A DNA stretch of 38,868 bases from Metamycoplasma orale ATCC 23714 (lineage in GTDB: Bacteria; Bacillota_I; Bacilli_A; Mycoplasmatales; Metamycoplasmataceae). Made by a program: the position numbers and the translations under genes. Position 1 is the first letter of the stretch; every line of letters begins with the position of its first letter. Below, one piece after another: positions 21,911-32,276 of the stretch. The notes beneath the pieces were generated by a model, which was not told where the DNA came from, made no database searches, and saw nothing but the letters and a program-made list of their open reading frames with translations. The stretch spans positions 1-38,868 of the forward strand of contig NZ_ATUH01000010.1 of assembly GCF_000420105.1 (NCBI RefSeq), read 5' to 3'.

Positions 21911-24700
21911 ATGAAAAAAACTAAAAAAATAATTTTAACTTTAAGTAGTTTAAGTACATTAGCTACTCCTTTTATGTTTATTTCTTGTGGATGTAAAAAT
22001 AAGAAAATTGATTATCAACTTGGTTTATCAATGGCTCCACTTAACTCTCTTAACTATATTAAATATCTATCAGTTGATAAAGTTTTACCTTCTTTAGTTG
22101 AAAGTCCTTTAAAACAAGGTCCTAATGAAGCACTTAAAAGAATATACCGTCTTCCAGAAATTAAAATGTCTTTATATGGTGGCGATAATAAATCTAATAG
22201 TATGGAAAGTTTTGTTAAAGAACATGCTGATGGTATTACTTCGCCTTCAAGTCAATTTTATCCATTAGATCAATTTGGAGCTACAACAGGAACAATTTTA
22301 GGTTCTAATAATTATTTACCTCAAATTAGTGCTATAAGAACTAATAATGATAAGTTCTTATCTATGTCAATGAATTTAAATAATGGACTTAGCAAATGAT
22401 CTAATGGTGATGATGTTTATGCAGAAGATTATATTGATGCATTACATTATATTTTAGACTTTAATACTGGTAGTCAAAAGCAAACCAACTTATTACAAAA
22501 GAAAATAAAAGCTAGTGCAAAAATGTTAGAAGCACAACAAAAATATGTGCTTCAATACAAACAAGCATATAAAAACCCGTTTGGTTATCCAGAATTAATT
22601 AAAAATGCTAGTGGTAAATATGAGTACAAAATAACTGATGATGTTGATCCTAATGAACCTTTTAAAACGCTTTGAAAATCACAAGTAACTGGCGATGAAA
22701 AAGAAGTAGAAGCTATTAGAAAAGCAGCATTAGAACTTGGACTTTATTCAGGAAGATTATACTTTAATCATTCAAATGATGAAATTTTAAGTTCAATACC
22801 TTATTCGCCTGAATTTGATTTTAATTCCGAAATAACATATGCAATGTTGCCTAACCCAGAATATAATATTCAAACTAAATCAGAAACCGAACTTAAAAAT
22901 ATTCCTAAAAGAATAAGAACTTTAATAAGGAAATATCCTTATTCAGACCCTTATCAAAAATGAGATTTATCTATGCTTTTAATGAAAGCAAATGATATTA
23001 AAATTAAATATCAAAATCAATATCCTGGCCAAGCTTTTGATAATTTAAAATTATCAATACTTAATGAAAGTGAAATAGATCCACATGAAACTATTGAAAA
23101 CTTTAATATTAAAGATTATGGTAAAAGATTAATTTTTGCTTATAATGAATATTCATTTAGAATTGAATATGATAGTTTTGAACCTACTTCTTTATCAAAT
23201 GCTTATCATGATTTAGAAGATACTTTAATTGCGGTAAATCGTAAGTTTATTGAATCAATTGGAGGAATAAATAATTTTGGCCTTGATAAAGATAAATTCT
23301 TAACAAATGGTGCATTCAATATTGGCGATTTAGTTTTTGGTCCACAAGGATATATAACTTTAAATAAAAATAAAACTTATTATTCTTCAGAAAAAACTAT
23401 TTCAAATAAAATAAAAATTTATTTTAGCTCAGATGCTAACTTAAATGCTGCATTATATGAAGATGGGTATATAGCAGCAACAAAAATTCCTGCTATACAA
23501 CAAATTGGATATTGATCAGATTTAAATTTTAGAAAAAATATGCATAAATCTTCTGGTTTTGGAACTATTGCTTTAGGTCTTAACTTGGATAAAGAAACAA
23601 ATAAAAACAAATATTTATTTGACAATAATTTACGTAATGCAATTTATTATGCTATTAATAGAAATGACATGTTAAAAATTGTTGGGTGAAACTCTTCATT
23701 TCCCGTTAATACATGAACTGCTTTCGGTCAATCATCTTCAAGTTTTGGTGATGCAACTGAACTTGGTTTTGATCATGATACTATGCTTACTAAAGTTGAT
23801 GATAAATTAGAACTCCCAATTCAAAACTATAAACATATTGACCATATGGCAAAACAATTTAAGTTTGAACACGTTGATAGAACTGACTTAACATATCAAC
23901 CAGAAATTGCTAATAAATACTTAGATTTATTTAAAAAAGCAAATCCTAATTTAAAATCAATCACATTAAGATATATTCATAATTCAACAGATGAACAGTT
24001 AAACGCTGGAATCGGAATTAAAGATGCACTCAAAAAAGCATTTGGCGATTATATTGATTTAGAAATTAAGGGATTGCCTGAAAATGTTTATGAAGATGCT
24101 CGTACTAGAGGTCAATTTGATATTATTTATAGAAACTTTGACACCTTTGGTTCAGATTCATATTCATATGTAAGAGTATTCTTTAAACCAGATGAAATTA
24201 AAACTAAAGAACAAAAATCAACAGGATTTAGAAATAATCCAGCTGGTTCTTGAACTTACAAAGATTATTTTAATGCACTTGGTGTGCATAGAAATTCACT
24301 TGATGAAATTATTTATGATAATCCTTCAGAAATAATTAAGTTAATGGATAGATTAAGATTAGATAAAGATATTCTAGAAAAAATTATTGATTTATCATTA
24401 ATGAAAAAAGATGAATCTGTAAGTCAATATACCGAAAGATATTCTGCATTTTTCTCAGGACAATTTACAGAAAAAGAAATTCAACAACAATTTTCGGAAA
24501 GAAAAATAGTTGCAACTATAGCTTCTCTTGAAAAAATAATTAGAGATGCAGCACCAGTAATTCCATTAATGGAAGTTGATACTTATTGAGAAATTTCAAG
24601 AGTTGGAGGAGTTAACTCACTTTATAAATATTCATTGCAATATGCTTATGATGTTAATAATCCACCAATTAAAACATTACCTACAAAAATAGAATTTTAG
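21911..24700 (+). CDS. oppA: Oligopeptide ABC transporter substrate-binding lipoprotein OppA
   Basis: 929 residues. Begins with a lipoprotein signal ending FMFISC, with acylated Cys26, so it sits on the outer face of the membrane. It should capture peptides and pass them to OppBC. Length and location fit the long OppA proteins of the Mycoplasma hominis group rather than the usual 540-residue form. The late section contains the SBP_bac_5-like NNLRNAIYYAINRNDMLKIVGW. Ribosome binding site aaaagga lies right after the giant gene's stop, so the two are one transcript. I looked for the P-loop described in the M. hominis OppA ecto-ATPase and found no G-x4-G-K-(S/T). Many Trp residues are TGA. Confidence 0.88.
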
Positions 24701-24712
24701 AAAGAAGGCAAA

Positions 24713-25867
24713 ATGAAAGAAAATATACAAAATGAAAATCAGACATTAAAAACATTATTTGAATTAAAAAAAGAATTTTCTAAAAAAGAAAAAGAATCTA
24801 AACCTTCTTTTGAAATTTTAACTAAAGAACAAATATTAAAAAACAAAGGTAATAAAATTGAAAATTCTTATATTGATTTTAATAATAAAATCAAAGTAAA
24901 AATTCCTTGATGAAAAAGAATATTTAATATTCAATCTCCCTTAGCTAGAGGTATTATAAGATCAGTAAAAATGATTCTTGAATTTTTAGTAGTAGCTTGA
25001 ATAGTTATTACAGTAACTTTTTTCTTAATTAACTCAGTTCCAGGCTCAATGAGTATTACTGCAAACCTAGATGATGCTCAAAGACTTGCTATTGAAACTC
25101 AATATGGGCTTAATTTACCATTAGGTAGCCGCTATTTAGTTTATTTGCGTAATTTATTAAAAGGTGATTTTGGACTTTCATTTTCTGTTTTTCCAGGATC
25201 TTCAATTAATAGTTTCATTTGAGTAAGATTCCTTAAGAGTTTTTATATTGGAATTTATTCAGTAATTTTAACTCTTTTAATAGGCATACCCGTTGGGGTT
25301 TATGTTGGTATGAATCCTAACAAATTACCAGATCATATTTCAACAATTTTAGTTTCTATTTTTTCTTCAATACCATCATTAGTATTTGCTTTACTATTAT
25401 TATTAATTGGTAGAAAATTAAATATACCTTATATTTTTGATGAAAAAAATTTAGTAACTTATATTCTTCCAGGTTTTGCTTTAAGTTTAGGTTCCATTAT
25501 TGTATATATAAAATATATACGTGCTGAACTTAACCGTGAACTTAATTCACAACATGCTAAGTTTTGTTATCTTAAAGGGATGACGAAACGTCGTTTTGTT
25601 TGAAAACACGCTTTAAAACCTTCTTTATTCCCAATTGCTACATTTTTCCCGGTAGTTATATTTGGCAGTTTTATAGGTTCTATGTTTGTTGAACAAATTT
25701 ATTTAATTACAGGTTCAGGTGGTCTTTTACTACAAGCAATTACTTCTAAGGATTACAACATTATTTTATTTATGGTTTCTCTTTTTTCACTTATCACAAT
25801 ATTATCATATACATTGCGTGATATTCTTTATGAATTAATTGATCCACGTGTAAGGAAAAGAGGTTAA
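24713..25867 (+). CDS. oppB: Oligopeptide ABC transporter permease OppB
   Basis: 384 residues. A cytoplasmic N-terminal extension of about 80 residues, rich in Lys/Glu, precedes the first helix (VVAWIVITVTFFLINSVPGS). The N-x-x-P-G-(S/D) after that helix and the loop NLPLGSRYLVYLRNLLKGDFGLS are typical of OppB/DppB permeases. The ATPase-contacting loop reads FCYLKGMTKRRFVWKHALKPS (split over a TGA). Six hydrophobic segments are visible. It pairs with OppC to form the channel. oppA ends 12 nt upstream; oppC begins 2 nt downstream. Confidence 0.93.
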
Positions 25868-25869
25868 TC

Positions 25870-26850
25870 ATGACTAAAGAACAAAGAGAACAATTTAATG
25901 AAAACTTAAAAAGAGAAGAAGAAAGATTAGCTCCTAATAAGTTTTTACAACCATTAAATTATCAAAAATACAAATTAGTTTCAGGAATTATGAATTACCG
26001 AGAAACTTCATATATGTCAAATCAACAAAAACCTTGAAAAGAATTTTTCTATAGATATTCGAGAAATAAAGGTGCAATTATTGGATTTGTAATTTTAGCT
26101 GTTTTAATTTTATGCGCTTTATTTATTCCATTCTTTACACAAGATCCTTCAAAACTAAACCCAGATAAAATATTTAAAACTTTTTTTACTGATGGACATA
26201 TTTTAGGAACCGATCAACAAGGACGTGATATTTGAGCACGTTTGTGATGAGGACTTAGATATTCATTAACTTTAGCTGTAGTATCTACTTTAATTCAAGT
26301 CTCAATTGGACTAATAATTGGAATAATGATGGGACATTTTAGAATATTTGACAAAATAATGACATTTATTATTAAAGTTGTTTCAAATATTCCATCAATT
26401 ATAGTTCTTATAGTTATTACAATTGTCCTTCAACCAACATTTTGAGTTATCATATTTGCTTTAACATTTACTTCTTGAACGGAAATTGCAAATCAAATGC
26501 GTTCACAAGTATTAAGAGCTAAAAACTATGAATGAGTATCTGCTTCAAAAATTTTAGGTACTCCTACTTGAAAAATATTGCTTAATTATTTACCTGTAGT
26601 CTTACCGCTTTTAATTACTGAAATTGTATTTCATGTACCGGGTGTAATTCTTTCGGAAACTTCATTAGCATTCATTGGACTTTCAATTCCAAATAAATCA
26701 ACACTAGGTAATTTAATTACTGAAGGTTCAAAAATCTTTGCAACTTCACCAAGATATGTTTTAGTTCCTTCATTTATGTTAATTTTAGTTACAACATCAA
26801 TTCAATTAATTTCTGCTGGTGTTCAAGATAGTCTTCTAAGACAAAGATAG
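25870..26850 (+). CDS. oppC: Oligopeptide ABC transporter permease OppC
   Basis: 326 residues. First helix IIGFVILAVLILCALFIPFF around residues 74-93, preceded by a cytoplasmic stretch. The hallmark ILGTDQQGRDIWAR (family L-G-T-D-x-x-G-R-D-(I/V)-x-S/A-R) follows, then the EAA-type loop YEWVSASKILGTPTWKILLNYLP that docks on OppD/F, and the conserved SETSLAFIGLSIPN. Partners OppB in the membrane channel. Several TGA Trp codons occur. Confidence 0.94.
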
Positions 26851-26857
26851 GATAATC

Positions 26858-28468
26858 ATGGAAAAAGATACAAATAACGAAAAATTACTTGATGAAACAA
26901 AAGAAACTAAAGCGCCACTTTATGATTATAAAGTGAGTGATGAAGACCTTGGATATTCTAAGCAATTTAAAGAACATTTAGAATTTATTAATTTGCCTGA
27001 GCCTCTTAATTTACATGAAATGACAGGACTTAAAAAACCTACATTTTGAAGAGTATTAAAAAATGCTTTTGTACAAGGCGCTAAAAATATTAAAAAATTC
27101 TTTAAAGAAATACTTCCTTCTTGATTTAAAAAAGATAAAAACAAAAAACATTTATTTGATTTTAATAAATATATTGAAGATGCTAATGAAGAATTCATAT
27201 TTAATAAGTGAAGAAAAATTGTTGCAGAAGTAAATAATGTTTATTTATCATTTGCTAACCCTGCTGATCCTAAAGAAAAAAACATTGTTTTACGTGGCCC
27301 TAGCTTTAAAGTTTATGAAGGTTGCATACATGCAATAATTGGAGAATCTGGCTCAGGGAAGAGTGTTATAACTTCTTTATTGTATGGCCTTACAGGCAAT
27401 AATGCTATTTTAGAGGGTGGAAGAGTCAAATTATATGGCTTAGAAGTGCAAAGTTTTAGTTTATCTCAATGAGAAAAAACAAAACTTAGAGGAAGAGTTG
27501 TTTCTGCAGTTTTCCAAAACCCTATGTCTATATTGGACCCTACTATGAAAGTTGGAGAACAAATTATAGAAGGGATGTTAATCAATAAATTAGTTAAGAA
27601 TAGAAAAGAAGCTAAAATAGAAGCACTAAAATATTTGGAATTAACTAAAATTAATAATCCAGAAAAGGTTATGAAATCTTACCCTCATGAACTTTCTGGT
27701 GGAATGATTCAAAGAATTGCTCTTGCAGCTATTGTTTCATTAAAACCAAAACTTTTAATTATGGATGAACCTACTACTGCTCTTGACCCTACGGTTCAAG
27801 CTTTAGTTTTAGATATAATTAGAGAATTACAAGCTAAATTTAAAATTGCAACAGTTTTTATATCACACGACTTAGGTGTAGTTGCTTCAATTGCTGATTA
27901 CATTAATATAATGTATGCTGGTCAAATTATTGAATCAGGAACTAAAGAAGAAATTCTTGAACATCCTTTACACCCATATACTTGAGGTTTAATTCTTTCA
28001 ATGCCTGATTTTAATAATGGTGAAAAACTAAAAGTAATTAGCGGAGCTGTGCCATCATCTTTAAATAATATTGTAGGTGATGCATTTGCAGTTAGAAATG
28101 AATATGCTTTAGAAATTGATTTTGAAAAAGAACCAAATGTATATCAAGTTTCACCTACACATTTTGTTAAATCATCTTTATTATCTAAACACGCGCCAAA
28201 AGTAGCACCTCCAAAATTAATCAAAAAATTATGAAATAAATATGATAAAAAATTAGCAGAATTATATGGTAAAAACATTTATGTTGAAAAGGATGTTTTT
28301 GAATATTACGAAAATATTAATAAAGAATTTAATTCATTTTCTATAAAAGAAAATGAACAATATGCAATAGATAAAGCTAAAAAAGAATTAGAAAAGCAAC
28401 AAGAATTAGAACAAAAAAATAAAAAGAAATCTAAAAAAGATAATCTTAAAGAAAAAGAGGTTAAATAA
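26858..28468 (+). CDS. oppD: Oligopeptide ABC transporter ATP-binding protein OppD
   Basis: 536 residues, about 200 longer than typical OppD. The ATPase core begins near residue 127: Walker A GESGSGKS at 162-169, Q-loop in SAVFQNPMSILDP, signature ELSGGMIQR, Walker B LLIMDEPTTALD, and H-loop FISHDLG. After the core comes the OppD-type region HPLHPYTWGLILSMPD, but the Cys residues of the iron-sulfur cluster found in some Opp ATPases are not seen there. Residues 1-126 (acidic, then basic with KKFFKEILPSWFKKDKNKKH) and the C-terminal 100 residues (KELEKQQELEQKNKKKSKKD) are mycoplasma-style extensions with no recognised domain. The stop overlaps the oppF ATG by one base. Confidence 0.93.
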
Positions 28469-29793
28469 TGGAACCTAAATATTATTGTGAACTTAAGGCA
28501 TTTGGCAAAAAAATTTGTCGCCCAATTTTAGAAGGTACTGATGAAATGCTTAATGCAAAAGATGAAAAACCCTTAGTTGAGATTAGAAACTTAGATATAA
28601 CATATGGTTCTAATTTAAAAAAATTTTATGCTATTAAAAATTTAAATCTTAATATTTACGAAAATGAAGTTTTAGGCCTTGTTGGAGAATCAGGTTCAGG
28701 TAAATCTACTACCGGGCGTGCAATAATCGGCTTAACACCGCATTCATTTGGATATATTAAAATTGATGGAAAAATAATTCCAAAAAATATTAATAAGTTT
28801 ACTTTTCATACAAAACAAAGAAAAGATTTAGTTCAATTTATGATTAATAAAGTTCAAATGATTTTTCAAGACCCAACTAACTCTTTAAATCCTTACAAGA
28901 ATGTAGAATGGATTGTTGGAGAAGGTCTACATAATTCAAAAAATATAAAGTGATTATTTGAAATTGATTTTAATCAAAATGTTTTTGGCGAAATAAGAGA
29001 TAGATGAAATAAATTAAGCCCTAATAAGCCTTTAGTAAAAGATTTAAAAGAAGCTTATAAAATTCTTATAACTTCATTAGAAGAATCAAATGAATTAATT
29101 TATACAAAGCTTTATAATCAAATTAAAGATGAAGTTAAAAAGGATAGTAAGTATGAAGATATTATAAAATATCTTGATGAATCAAAAAAAGAAAAAGATA
29201 AATTAAGTAATTTAAAACCAAAACAAATTAAAAAAATACTTATTCTTAATATGTTAAAAGGCGTAGGCTTTGATGAATCTGTTTTAGGAAGATTTCCACT
29301 TGAATTTTCAGGTGGTCAACAACAACGTTTAGGTATTTGCCGTTCAATTATATTAAAACCAAAAATATTAATTGCTGACGAACCAATTTCAGCTTTAGAC
29401 GTTTCTATTCAAGCACAAGTGATAAATATATTTAATGAATTTAAAGAAAAATTCAATTTAACTATTTTATTTATAGCACATGACTTAAGAATGGTTGAAT
29501 ATATTTCAGATAGAATAGCTGTTATTAATAAAGGTACTTTATTAGAAATTGGTAAGACTGAAGAAATTATTCATAACCCAGTACATCCTTATACTAAATC
29601 ATTGTTAGATGCTATTCCATCCATTGAAGCTAAAAAAGGTTCATTGCTAGGGTATCAATATGATACTAATATACATACTTATGATGAAAATAATCAACCT
29701 AAATGACAAAAAATTAATAAAGATCATTATGTCTTGGCTACTGATGAAGAACTTAAAACTTTTAAAGAAATTAAGTGTTTAAATAGAAAATAA
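28468..29793 (+). CDS. oppF: Oligopeptide ABC transporter ATP-binding protein OppF
   Basis: 441 residues. Walker A GESGSGKST around residues 73-81, Q-loop MIFQDPTNSLNP, signature EFSGGQQQR, Walker B ILIADEPISALD, H-loop FIAHDL, and the OppF-type tail HNPVHPYTKSLLDAIP. Between the Q-loop and the signature there is an insertion of about 110 residues (nt 28930-29250), rich in Lys/Asp/Glu, absent in typical OppF. Couples ATP hydrolysis to peptide import with OppD. The last 23 codons are copied again at 31043-31114. A terminator follows directly. One or more TGA Trp codons occur, including near the C-terminus. Confidence 0.94.
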
Positions 29794-29804
29794 GCAAGAT
29801 CCTT

Positions 29805-29835
29805 AAACCTGCAAAAAATTGTAGGTTTTAATTTT
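29805..29835 (+). terminator. Terminator of the opp operon
   Basis: aaacctgcaa (29805-29814) pairs with ttgtaggttt (29819-29828), including one G-U pair, around a 4-nt loop; a T-rich stretch follows. Confidence 0.8.
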
Positions 29836-29844
29836 ATACAAAAA

Positions 29845-29853
29845 TGTTATAAT
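29845..29853 (+). promoter_or_regulatory. Extended -10 promoter of lipoprotein gene 1
   Basis: TGT-TATAAT, hexamer at 29848-29853, just after the opp terminator. Gives a leader of about 58 nt before the ATG at 29918. The same element is present in the downstream repeat. Confidence 0.6.
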
Positions 29854-29917
29854 TATATATGTTATATCTAATGTTTGTTGCGTATAACTAAGAAGAAATT
29901 TTTAAAAGGAATAAATA

Positions 29918-30886
29918 ATGAAAAAAATATTAAAATACTTGCCCGTTTTAACTTTAAGTTGTTTACCTTTAATTACTGCTAAATGTAATAAAGAAGAAAC
30001 AAAAGAAGTATTAGAAAAAAAATTGAAATTAAAATATGAAAAAGAATATATAGATAAAAAGAAATATGTGTTTGATGATTTTGAACAATTTGAAATGAAA
30101 GATGAATATTTTGAAGATAGTGAGCCAAATGAAAGAGTATTGCAATCAACAAAAAATAGAAAAATTCTTCAAACTACGGAAAAATTTGATGTAGATTTTT
30201 CCAAATGATACAATAATTTTCAATGAAAATTTGGGATATTTAAAGATATAATGAATAAATACGCCGCTAATGAAGTAATACATTACAGCAACCCGCATGA
30301 TCCAAATAACTCTGCAAGGTTATATTACGTTAAAGAAGTTAAATTTGATTTTTCTAGAGGTATGAATCCTCAAGAATATTCTTTAAGCGATATAGATACA
30401 ATAAGGTTTTTAAAATTATTTAATATACCTAATTTAAATTTAAATGTTTCTTTATTAATTAATTGGTATTGGTTAGAACCTGCTGAGTTAAATAAAACAT
30501 ATTATTCAAAATTAAACATAACATCTTGATTTGATTGAAGAGAACCTTTTAAAAAAATATTAGGCATTCCTAAACCAAATTATAAAAATGAACATTTTGT
30601 TTTTTACCCTAAAGGAAAATATGATTATAATGATGTAGTACCAACAATAAGTTTTAATGGGTTTAAATTGGCTGGAGAAAGTTCATACGAAAATACATTA
30701 ATATATTTACGATATAAAAAATATCAAAAAAATGAAATTGATATTGATTTTTTAAAAAGGTATGGTAATTACGATCCATTTAATTTTAAAAGCTATAAAA
30801 TAGAAATATATGAATATGATTGGAAAAAACCTTTTGACGCACCCCCTTCAAAAGAAGATAATTTTGATTTAGAAAAACCACTATAA
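29918..30886 (+). CDS. Lipoprotein 1, unknown function
   Basis: 322 residues. Signal MKKILKYLPVLTLSCLPLITAKC with Cys23 in a mycoplasma-type A-K-C lipobox, so it is expected on the outer membrane face. The mature part starts with a very charged, Lys/Glu-rich 60 residues and is then rich in Tyr, Phe, Asp and Asn (ARLYYVKEVKFDFSRG, WYWLEPAELNKTYYS). No family recognised. Trp is coded by both TGA and, unusually often here, TGG. Ribosome binding site aaaagga (29904-29910). The gene has its own promoter and terminator and lies exactly between two 180-bp direct repeats. Its signal peptide resembles that of the next lipoprotein, but the mature parts do not resemble each other by eye. Confidence 0.85.
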
Positions 30887-31042
30887 TTAAAAATATTAAC
30901 TTTTTTTATATTAAATATATTTTCTTGTTAGCAAACTTTGATAAAGAAAAGAGATTGTTTTTAATATAACATTCATAAATATAAGAACAAACATTAATTA
31001 AGGTGTTTTGTTCTTATAAAATTAAATAAAAATAATCAATAA
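30887..31042. other. Spacer after lipoprotein 1
   Basis: AT-rich, no gene. Holds the hairpin listed separately at 30980-31018. The last 20 bases before 31043 may be a decayed extension of the oppF copy (they resemble 29700-29721 with indels), but the match is weak. Confidence 0.5.
30980..31018 (+). terminator. Hairpin after lipoprotein gene 1
   Basis: tataagaacaaa (30980-30991) pairs perfectly with tttgttcttata (31007-31018) over a 15-nt loop. It lies 94 nt downstream of the stop and lacks a clear T tract, so it is a possible terminator or mRNA 3'-end stabiliser. Confidence 0.5.
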
Positions 31043-31114
31043 GATCATTATGTATTAGCTACTGATGAAGAACTTAAAACTTTTAAAGAAATTAAATGTT
31101 TAAATAGAAAATAA
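31043..31114 (+). pseudogene. Remnant of the 3' end of oppF
   Basis: Encodes the same last 23 residues as oppF (DHYVLATDEELK...CLNRK) followed by TAA at 31112-31114. The three base differences from oppF in this part are all third-position and silent. A TAA stands directly upstream (31040-31042) and there is no start codon, so it is not expressed as a protein. Confidence 0.9.
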
Positions 31115-31125
31115 GCAATATCCTT

Positions 31126-31158
31126 AAAACCTACACAAAATTGTAGGTTTTAATTTTA
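31126..31158 (+). terminator. Copied opp terminator
   Basis: aaaacctaca (31126-31135) pairs with tgtaggtttt (31142-31151). Where copy 1 has a G-U pair this copy has A-U, so the stem is kept although the sequence changed. Confidence 0.7.
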
Positions 31159-31166
31159 TGCAAAAA

Positions 31167-31175
31167 TGCTATAAT
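31167..31175 (+). promoter_or_regulatory. Extended -10 promoter of lipoprotein gene 2
   Basis: TGC-TATAAT, hexamer at 31170-31175; the copy of the box at 29848-29853. Gives a leader of about 66 nt before the GTG start. Confidence 0.6.
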
Positions 31176-31247
31176 TATATGTTATATGTAATATTTATTG
31201 CGTATAACTAAGAAGAAATTTATTAGGTTCAAAAAAAGAGGTACGCA

Positions 31248-32222
31248 GTGAAGAAAATTAATAAATTGATATTGCTATCAGCAACACCAATATTAACTTT
31301 AAGTTTTTTATCGGCTAAGTGCGTAGAGAAAGAAAATAAAGATAATTATCAAACTAAATTAAAATTCAATGTCATAAATAATGAAATCAAAGATTTTGAT
31401 CATTTTTCTATTCCAAAAGCTTTAAACTTTGGCGGTTTAATATTAGAATCAAAAACCATGAATAATATATTGAATTCAAACTTCAATACTAACTATTCTA
31501 TGTATCATTTAAAAAATGGTATTTTAAATACTGATTATTTATTAGCTAATCAAAGCAATGATTTTACAAAGGAAGAGTGAAATGTTTTACTTTCAAGGTT
31601 AATGTCTAATTTTTCAACAGATAATGTTGATGATTATGATAATAATGTAACAAAAAAAGAATTGGAAGAAAATTGGTTAAAATATAGTGAGATTAAAAAC
31701 TATAACATTAAGTTTATGAGAAATAATTCAACTATATTATTTAATTCATATAATGAATTACAAAATAAAATTAAGCCATTTTGAGACATAAATAATATAA
31801 AATACAAAAAATATAATGACCTTTATGAAAAAATATTAAAAAAATATAATGAAAAATTTTTTGAAAATAACTCTTTAATTTCTATCAGAAATTTTCAAAA
31901 AGCTGTGTTATTTAACCGAAAAAACAACAAAGCCATTTATATCGAACCTTTAAAAATTAATTCAGTTAGTTATACATATCAAAGACATTTAAAAAATGTT
32001 ATTGATGTTTATTTTGAGTTTACATACAAAGTTATTAATAATTATGACAAAGGTAAAATTTATTCTTTTTTAGATATGCCTTCTTTTGATATAACATTAG
32101 ATAAATCTAATACTAAATTTAATCCTAACGTTGATACTTATGTAGCTATTAAAAGTGCATATAGTGAAAAGAAAAACAAACAAATAATTGATGAAATTAA
32201 GAAATTTCTAGAAATTAAATAA
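31248..32222 (+). CDS. Lipoprotein 2, unknown function
   Basis: 324 residues. Start is GTG at 31248, supported by the ribosome binding site aaaagagg (31233-31240) at good spacing and by the signal peptide that begins right there: MKKINKLILLSATPILTL, then SFLSAKC, with Cys25 as the lipidation site. The mature protein is rich in Asn, Lys, Tyr and Phe (YNDLYEKILKKYNEKFFENN); no family recognised. It has the same size class, signal type and duplicated control region as lipoprotein 1 but no visible mature similarity, suggesting either fast divergence or replacement of the coding part. Ends 53 nt from the stop of the convergent nadD gene. Confidence 0.85.
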
Positions 32223-32242
32223 TTTAAAATATATAAGTAATA

Positions 32243-32276
32243 AAAAAATCTATATGTTTTTACATCTAGATTTTTT
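32243..32276. terminator. Terminator between convergent genes
   Basis: aaaaaatctatatgt (32243-32257) pairs with acatctagatttttt (32262-32276) with one mismatch and a 4-nt loop, flanked by A and T runs. It can end both lipoprotein gene 2 (+) and the nadD operon (-); the nadD stop at 32275-32277 overlaps its edge. Confidence 0.75.

Larger units (their letters stand above)
29722..29901 (+). repeat. Direct repeat copy 1 (oppF tail + terminator + promoter + leader)
   Basis: 180 bp that recur at 31043-31221 with about 11 substitutions and two small indels. It contains the last 23 codons of oppF, its terminator, the extended -10 and most of the leader of the following lipoprotein gene. The homology stops a few bases before the ribosome binding sites of the two lipoprotein genes. 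Confidence 0.9.
31043..31221 (+). repeat. Direct repeat copy 2 (displaced oppF tail + terminator + promoter + leader)
   Basis: Copy of 29722-29901, 1.32 kb downstream. Contains the oppF remnant (to 31114), a terminator, an extended -10 and the leader of lipoprotein gene 2. Only the order oppF tail-terminator-promoter-leader is retained; no opp gene precedes it. Confidence 0.9.

Noticed and set aside
2037-24700. Many genes look broken into several ORFs ending in TGA, as if pseudogenes
   Set aside because: The pieces stay in one frame, and TGA falls where families have Trp (for example G-W-E-V-K in SmpB). This is UGA = Trp, not gene decay.
21911-24700. ATP-binding P-loop in OppA, as described for the M. 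hominis OppA ecto-ATPase
   Set aside because: No G-x4-G-K-(S/T) was found on reading the whole protein.
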